A stretch of 10,171 bases of DNA, from assembly GCA_002171155.1 (NCBI GenBank), contig NHHF01000011.1, forward strand, positions 1 through 10,171. The letters are read 5' to 3'. Below are positions 7,150-10,171 of the stretch, one piece after another. Each line of letters begins with the position of its first letter. Position 1 is the stretch's first letter. The notes under the pieces are model-generated. The model ran no database searches, was not told the origin of the DNA, and was given only the letters and a program-made list of their open reading frames with translations. The position numbers and the translations under genes were made by a program. The stretch comes from Betaproteobacteria bacterium TMED156 (lineage in GTDB: Bacteria; Pseudomonadota; Gammaproteobacteria; Burkholderiales; Burkholderiaceae_A).

Positions 7150-7887
7150 TCAATCGCAAATCAATTGTTGTCTCTCATCGCTCATTGTGAAAGGTTGTAT
7201 TTTATCCCATTTCCTTTTTACGTGAGTTGCATTTGTAACTTTTCCATTGCCCATTGGCCCATCATAAGCAACTGTTTTAATCGCTCTGATTCTTCCTTGA
7301 ATTAGTTCGTTTGAGCAAATATGTTCATACAAAACTTTAATTGAACCAGGACCGTAAATACTGGACGGTTTAAAATCGTAAAGTACCCAGACTTCTCTCG
7401 TGCTGGAAGCTGTTTCGTAGAAGTTCGTCAAAATATAATAATCTTCACTAGCAGTTTCGGCATATTTAAACCATTCTCCATCTATTCCCTTAATAAACTC
7501 AGGCTTATAGACACTTATTTTGTCATTTTGAAGATAGTTCAATCCAGATAAAGATTTGGAATAAATATAATCTCTTTCGTCAGAATTTAAACATTTAAAA
7601 AATATGTCTATAGAAGCTCCATTTGCCCATCTTCCGTTTTTAATATCAGTCACCTGATGGAAATTACCATCTTTTTCACAATGTTTTTTTGCTTTATTAA
7701 TTGCAAGTTGTCTAATTAGAGGTTCACCTCCGATATAGTCAGAGGCTCGAGCTACAACCATAAATTGATTGGGGCCTGTTTCTATGGGTGAAATAACATA
7801 AGGATCAATCTTTGGAAAAGGTAATGTAGAACATCCCAAAACGGATGCGATTAATACTGATAGTGAACTAATGTATAGGAATTTCAT
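7150..7887 (-). CDS. Putative outer-membrane lipoprotein with surface-adhesin E-like C-terminal domain
   Basis: A 245-residue protein with a lipoprotein signal peptide: Lys2, hydrophobic 3-17, and lipobox VLGC with Cys19 as the acylated residue. Pro23 to Pro34 look like a linker. Residues of about 38-99 form a first domain (VVARAS, then GGEPLIRQLAINKAKKHC, ending FFKC) with cysteines 70 and 99. This resembles a small domain I associate with short betaproteobacterial lipoproteins. Residues of about 137-245 resemble the surface-adhesin protein E domain: EVWVLYDF, a Cys at 191, MGNG, W227...IQP, and a final Cys at 244. C70/C99 and C191/C244 are likely disulfide pairs. The function is unknown; cell-surface or envelope location is inferred. 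The FAD oxidoreductase gene ends 64 nt upstream on the same strand. No clear Shine-Dalgarno sequence precedes the ATG. Confidence 0.8.
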   Translation of the reverse strand: MKFLYISSLSVLIASVLGCSTLPFPKIDPYVISPIETGPNQFMVVARASDYIGGEPLIRQLAINKAKKHCEKDGNFHQVTDIKNGRWANGASIDIFFKCLNSDERDYIYSKSLSGLNYLQNDKISVYKPEFIKGIDGEWFKYAETASEDYYILTNFYETASSTREVWVLYDFKPSSIYGPGSIKVLYEHICSNELIQGRIRAIKTVAYDGPMGNGKVTNATHVKRKWDKIQPFTMSDERQQLICD

Positions 7888-7951
7888 AAATATAAGAAAT
7901 ATTGTTAATAAATTAATATTGCAAGAATTTTATTGTTAAGTCTAGTGAAAA

Positions 7952-9238
7952 TTATAAAGAGGAACCCTCTGTTTCAAGACTGTACTCGCTTCCACTAACT
8001 TTTTTCCAAAATTCCTCCATGAAATTAGAATCAAACCTACCAATTGAGAAGTGTTTACCCAACTTACTCAGAGAACCTCCATTAAAGATAAATTCAGACA
8101 TCATTTCACCAAAAGCTGGTGCATATTTGAAGGCTTGTCCAGAGCCAAGGCAATGAATAAGGTTAGGAACTTTCGAATCAGGTCCCAATATGAATCTAAG
8201 ATCCGGTGTAATATCAAAAAAAGATCGATAGCCTGATGAGAAGATTGTTTGTTGAGTATTGCTAAACCTTTGTTTTGAAATATCTTCATAAACTCTAGTT
8301 TGAGAATACCCGATTGCTTGATTTGCAGGGTCATTAATAAAATCTGCTCCTAATACTGCAAGAGGATTCTCAGCGAAGGCAGTGCTTGTTTCCTGCAGAG
8401 CCCTTTTTCTAGGTTGATGCATATGTATTTCACCATCTCTCCAGCTTCTAAAATAAGCCCTATTTACATAATCAGCTACTATAGGCATTGCTACTTTTTT
8501 TTCAGCTAAACTTGTGAGCCAATTAACGACATAAACTGGTTCAACACTAACTGGGATTGATATGCCCAATTTTGCAAATATTGCTGGGCTCCATGCGCCA
8601 GCTGCATTTACAACATGATCACACTTGAACACACCATTTGAGGTTATAACTTCAGTTATTTTTCCAACAGAATTTCTACGAAACCCAGTAACTTCAGTTT
8701 TTTCTTCCAGAGTGATTTGTGATCTTCGAACTCCTTCGTATAATGCCCTTCTTACTTCAGCTGGATCATACTGTAATGCATCAGGTTCATGATAAAAGGC
8801 TTCATTCTTTTCGACGTTAATGAAACTCGGAAGAATTTCTCTGGCATTATCATATGAAATTCTGTTGAATCTAATATTTGATGATTTGAGTTGTTTTTCT
8901 AACGAATCCCATTTTTTGTTACCACCAGCTGAATCTTTTTTTGCAATCCATACTGCACCAAATCTATCAGCTTCTAAATCAGTATCCCAAATGTTTCTAA
9001 TGTTTAACCACATGTCAGAAGCAATTCTAGCAATTTCTGCTGCATTTGGATCTGCATTAGCTGCCCTTACAATGCCAGAGTGGCGAGCTGTTAAACCACC
9101 TCCAAGTACCATTTTCTCTATGAGACAAACAGAACTAGGGTCTCCACCATTTTTTTTTATATGTCTTGATATTGAAATTGCACTTGCAGTACCAAGGCAA
9201 CCCCCACCGACGATCACAGTGTGATATTTTTTTGTCAT
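7952..9238 (-). CDS. FAD-dependent amine oxidoreductase, DadA/sarcosine oxidase type
   Basis: A 428-residue flavoprotein of the D-amino-acid oxidase-like superfamily (DAO fold: glycine oxidase, sarcosine oxidase beta, DadA), oxidising a secondary or primary amine such as an N-methyl or D-amino acid. The N-terminal FAD site is clear: VIVGGGCLG (8-16) and Glu41 at the end of the second strand, which binds ribose. GGLTARHSGIVRA (46-59) follows where the family contacts the flavin. NAAGAWSP (211-218) and SFFDITPD (339-346) followed by LGSGQAFKYAPAFGE (364-378) are typical C-terminal flavin-binding parts. The position of the covalent Cys of monomeric sarcosine oxidase appears to be Ser339 here, so that linkage is absent. 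The substrate cannot be read from sequence. It has no signal peptide and is probably cytoplasmic. No sarcosine oxidase alpha, gamma or delta subunit genes adjoin it, so it likely works alone. The start is ATG with no clear Shine-Dalgarno sequence. Confidence 0.88.
   Translation of the reverse strand: MTKKYHTVIVGGGCLGTASAISISRHIKKNGGDPSSVCLIEKMVLGGGLTARHSGIVRAANADPNAAEIARIASDMWLNIRNIWDTDLEADRFGAVWIAKKDSAGGNKKWDSLEKQLKSSNIRFNRISYDNAREILPSFINVEKNEAFYHEPDALQYDPAEVRRALYEGVRRSQITLEEKTEVTGFRRNSVGKITEVITSNGVFKCDHVVNAAGAWSPAIFAKLGISIPVSVEPVYVVNWLTSLAEKKVAMPIVADYVNRAYFRSWRDGEIHMHQPRKRALQETSTAFAENPLAVLGADFINDPANQAIGYSQTRVYEDISKQRFSNTQQTIFSSGYRSFFDITPDLRFILGPDSKVPNLIHCLGSGQAFKYAPAFGEMMSEFIFNGGSLSKLGKHFSIGRFDSNFMEEFWKKVSGSEYSLETEGSSL
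7958..7970 (-). terminator. Possible weak hairpin terminator at the end of the FAD oxidoreductase gene
   Basis: Read on the - strand, AGAGG-GTT-CCTCT forms a 5-bp stem with a 3-nt loop, followed by TTTATAATTTTC. It lies in the last sense codons, just before the stop. The stem is short and the T-run is interrupted, so it may only attenuate read-through into the lipoprotein gene. Confidence 0.3.
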
Positions 9239-9268
9239 GATTCTATATGCACGCTAGTTTATTAAATA

Positions 9269-9285
9269 GTTATTAGTACAATAAC
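9269..9285. promoter_or_regulatory. Inverted repeat upstream of the FAD oxidoreductase (possible operator)
   Basis: GTTATT-AGTAC-AATAAC has perfect 6-bp arms around a 5-nt centre, 31 nt upstream of the oxidoreductase ATG. A related stretch, ATTAGTGTACAA, follows just beyond it (9287-9298) and echoes ATTAGTACAA (9272-9281) inside the repeat. Position and symmetry suit a dimeric regulator, but no regulator gene is adjacent and AT-rich sequence yields chance dyads. Confidence 0.3.
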
Positions 9286-9339
9286 AATTAGTGTACAACT
9301 TTTAAAGCTTAAAGAAACATTAAAATATCAACTTTTAAT

Positions 9340-9355
9340 AAAAATTTAAATTTTT
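9340..9355. other. Perfect 16-nt AT palindrome between divergent units
   Basis: AAAAATTTAAATTTTT lies about 40 nt upstream of the tRNA promoter element. An A-tract plus T-tract here could act as an UP-like element, a nucleoid-protein site, or a weak bidirectional hairpin. It may also be chance in this AT-rich spacer. Apart from this palindrome and the dyad at 9269-9285, the 157-nt spacer shows no coding signal. Confidence 0.35.
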
Positions 9356-9377
9356 CAGAATTTTTAAAATGTGTATC

Positions 9378-9386
9378 TGATAAAAT
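9378..9386 (+). promoter_or_regulatory. Extended -10 promoter of tRNA-Ser
   Basis: TGATAAAAT combines a TGn extension with TAAAAT (5 of 6 matches to TATAAT). No good -35 box is seen at 16-18 nt spacing, consistent with an extended -10 promoter helped by upstream A/T tracts. The predicted transcript start, near 9393, is only about 3 nt before the tRNA. Confidence 0.45.
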
Positions 9387-9395
9387 ATTTATTCT

Positions 9396-9485
9396 GGAGA
9401 GGTGGCAGAGTGGTCTAATGCACTGGTCTTGAAAACCAGCGAGGGGGCAACTCCTCCGGGAGTTCGAATCTCCCTCTCTCCGCCA
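9396..9485 (+). tRNA. tRNA-Ser (anticodon UGA)
   Basis: A complete class II tRNA with an encoded CCA end. The acceptor stem GGAGAGG (9396-9402) pairs with TCTCTCC (9475-9481), including one G-U pair; the discriminator is G9482, and CCA is at 9483-9485. The anticodon stem CTGGT/ACCAG (9423-9427 and 9435-9439) encloses loop CTTGAAA, giving anticodon TGA at 9430-9432, which reads UCA and other UCN codons. A long variable arm (9440-9457) is typical of tRNA-Ser. The T arm is GGGAG-TTCGAAT-CTCCC (9458-9474). No copy of its 3' end is visible elsewhere in the window, so there is no sign of an integration site. Confidence 0.97.
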
Positions 9486-9545
9486 TTAATGTCATAAATA
9501 GTCCTACATAACGAGTATGATTTTACATAATTTTTTTAGTTCAAA

Positions 9546-10171
9546 ATGAAAAAAACAGCATTGATAATTGGAGCAGGTGAGGGTATCAGTGGAGCTTTTG
9601 CTAAAGAATTGTCTATAAATGGTTATAAAGTTTGTCTAGCATCAAGAAATATAAAAAAGATGCATAAGATGGCAACTGAAATTTCTGCTCTTTTATTGGA
9701 AGTAGATTGCTCATCTGTTAACAGTATTAAAAATTTATTTCAACAATTTGACTCAAAATTAGGTGTTCCAAAAGTAGTTCTTTATAACCCAAGCAACAGA
9801 GTTAGTGGAAGTATCACGGAAATTAATAAATCTGAAGCAAAAGCAGCCTTAGACGTTTCAATTCTAGGTGCATTTGTAGCTTCACAGGAGGCAGTAAAAA
9901 GAATGTTGCCTTTAGGCGAAGGTGCTATTTTTTTTACAGGGGCAACTGCAAGCATTAAAGGTTTTGCTAACTCTTCAGTCTTTGCGATGGGGAAGTTTGC
10001 TTTAAGGGGTTTAGCTCAAAGTCTATACAGAGAACTAAGCCCTCATGGTATTCATATAGCCCACTTCGTAATTGATGGAGTAGTAAGAAAAGGCAAGACA
10101 CTCGATGAACCTGATGTTTTTTCCTCAGAGGCAATTGCAAAAACATACATGTCAATTTTAAACCAACCGAA
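9546..10171 (+). CDS. Atypical short-chain dehydrogenase/reductase (3' end outside window)
   Basis: The first 208 codons of an SDR-fold protein, running off the right edge. The Rossmann signature is present: ALIIGAGEGISGAFAKEL (5-22), with a cofactor-binding region CLASRN (30-35) whose Arg suggests NADPH. Val53-Asp54 fits the adenine contact. The classical catalytic set is mostly lost. The Tyr of YxxxK is Phe146 (FAMGK, Lys150 kept). The Ser position in TGATAS is Ala133 or Thr134. The helix Asn is probably Ser105 (DVSILGAF). The NNAG motif reads YNPSN. Similar FxxxK SDRs with an FTGATAS motif occur in proteobacteria as far as I recall, so this is probably a real subgroup rather than decay; the frame is intact. 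The ATG has no clear Shine-Dalgarno sequence. The gene follows tRNA-Ser by 60 nt, with a possible -10 (CATAAT, 9526-9531) but no good -35. The substrate is unknown. Confidence 0.85.
   Translation, partial: MKKTALIIGAGEGISGAFAKELSINGYKVCLASRNIKKMHKMATEISALLLEVDCSSVNSIKNLFQQFDSKLGVPKVVLYNPSNRVSGSITEINKSEAKAALDVSILGAFVASQEAVKRMLPLGEGAIFFTGATASIKGFANSSVFAMGKFALRGLAQSLYRELSPHGIHIAHFVIDGVVRKGKTLDEPDVFSSEAIAKTYMSILNQP

Noticed and set aside
8820..9224. 134-codon open frame opposite the FAD oxidoreductase
   Set aside because: It is antisense to the conserved FAD-binding part of the oxidoreductase. Its composition is what the complementary strand would give, with no recognisable domain.
9396..9485. 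tRNA-Ser as an integration (attachment) site of a mobile element
   Set aside because: No repeat of the tRNA 3' end, integrase gene or phage-like gene is visible in the window.

Overview
The window looks like chromosome from an AT-rich, compact, free-living aerobic proteobacterium. Several points suggest a betaproteobacterial affinity: the NuoJ/NuoK sequences (NuoK ends QLKG), a Nudix hydrolase gene directly behind nuoN, and a lipoprotein with a surface-adhesin E-like C-terminal domain. This placement is inferred from remembered family sequences, not from a search.

Positions 1-6015 hold the distal part of the complex I operon: nuoJ (5' end cut by the window), nuoK, nuoL, nuoM and nuoN, all on the + strand with gaps of 30 nt or less. 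They encode the membrane arm of NADH:quinone oxidoreductase. NuoL, NuoM and NuoN are the three antiporter-like proton-pumping subunits, and NuoK and NuoJ form the linking part near the quinone site. The key charged residues are all present, so the complex should be functional. The nuoK and nuoL genes both use a TTG start placed 6 nt behind an AAAGGA ribosome binding site.

Positions 6016-7103 continue on the + strand. A tandem AAAAAAC heptamer array fills the nuoN-nudix gap. It is followed by an ADP-ribose-pyrophosphatase-like Nudix hydrolase, a small lysine-rich protein and a small single-pass membrane protein. The spacing (40 nt, 2 nt, then a 4-nt overlap) suggests read-through from the nuo operon.

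Positions 7150-9238 are on the - strand: a two-domain lipoprotein gene, and upstream of it a DadA/sarcosine-oxidase-type FAD-dependent amine oxidoreductase. The nuo-side transcription unit and this pair converge at about 7104-7149.

Positions 9239-10171 hold an AT-rich divergent spacer with an inverted repeat and a palindrome, a tRNA-Ser(UGA), and the 5' part of a short-chain dehydrogenase/reductase (SDR) family gene. That SDR lacks most of the classical catalytic residues. No mobile element, CRISPR array or defence system is visible. The more unusual features are the heptamer array, the paired TTG start architecture, the two unrecognised small genes behind nudix, and the catalytically atypical SDR.
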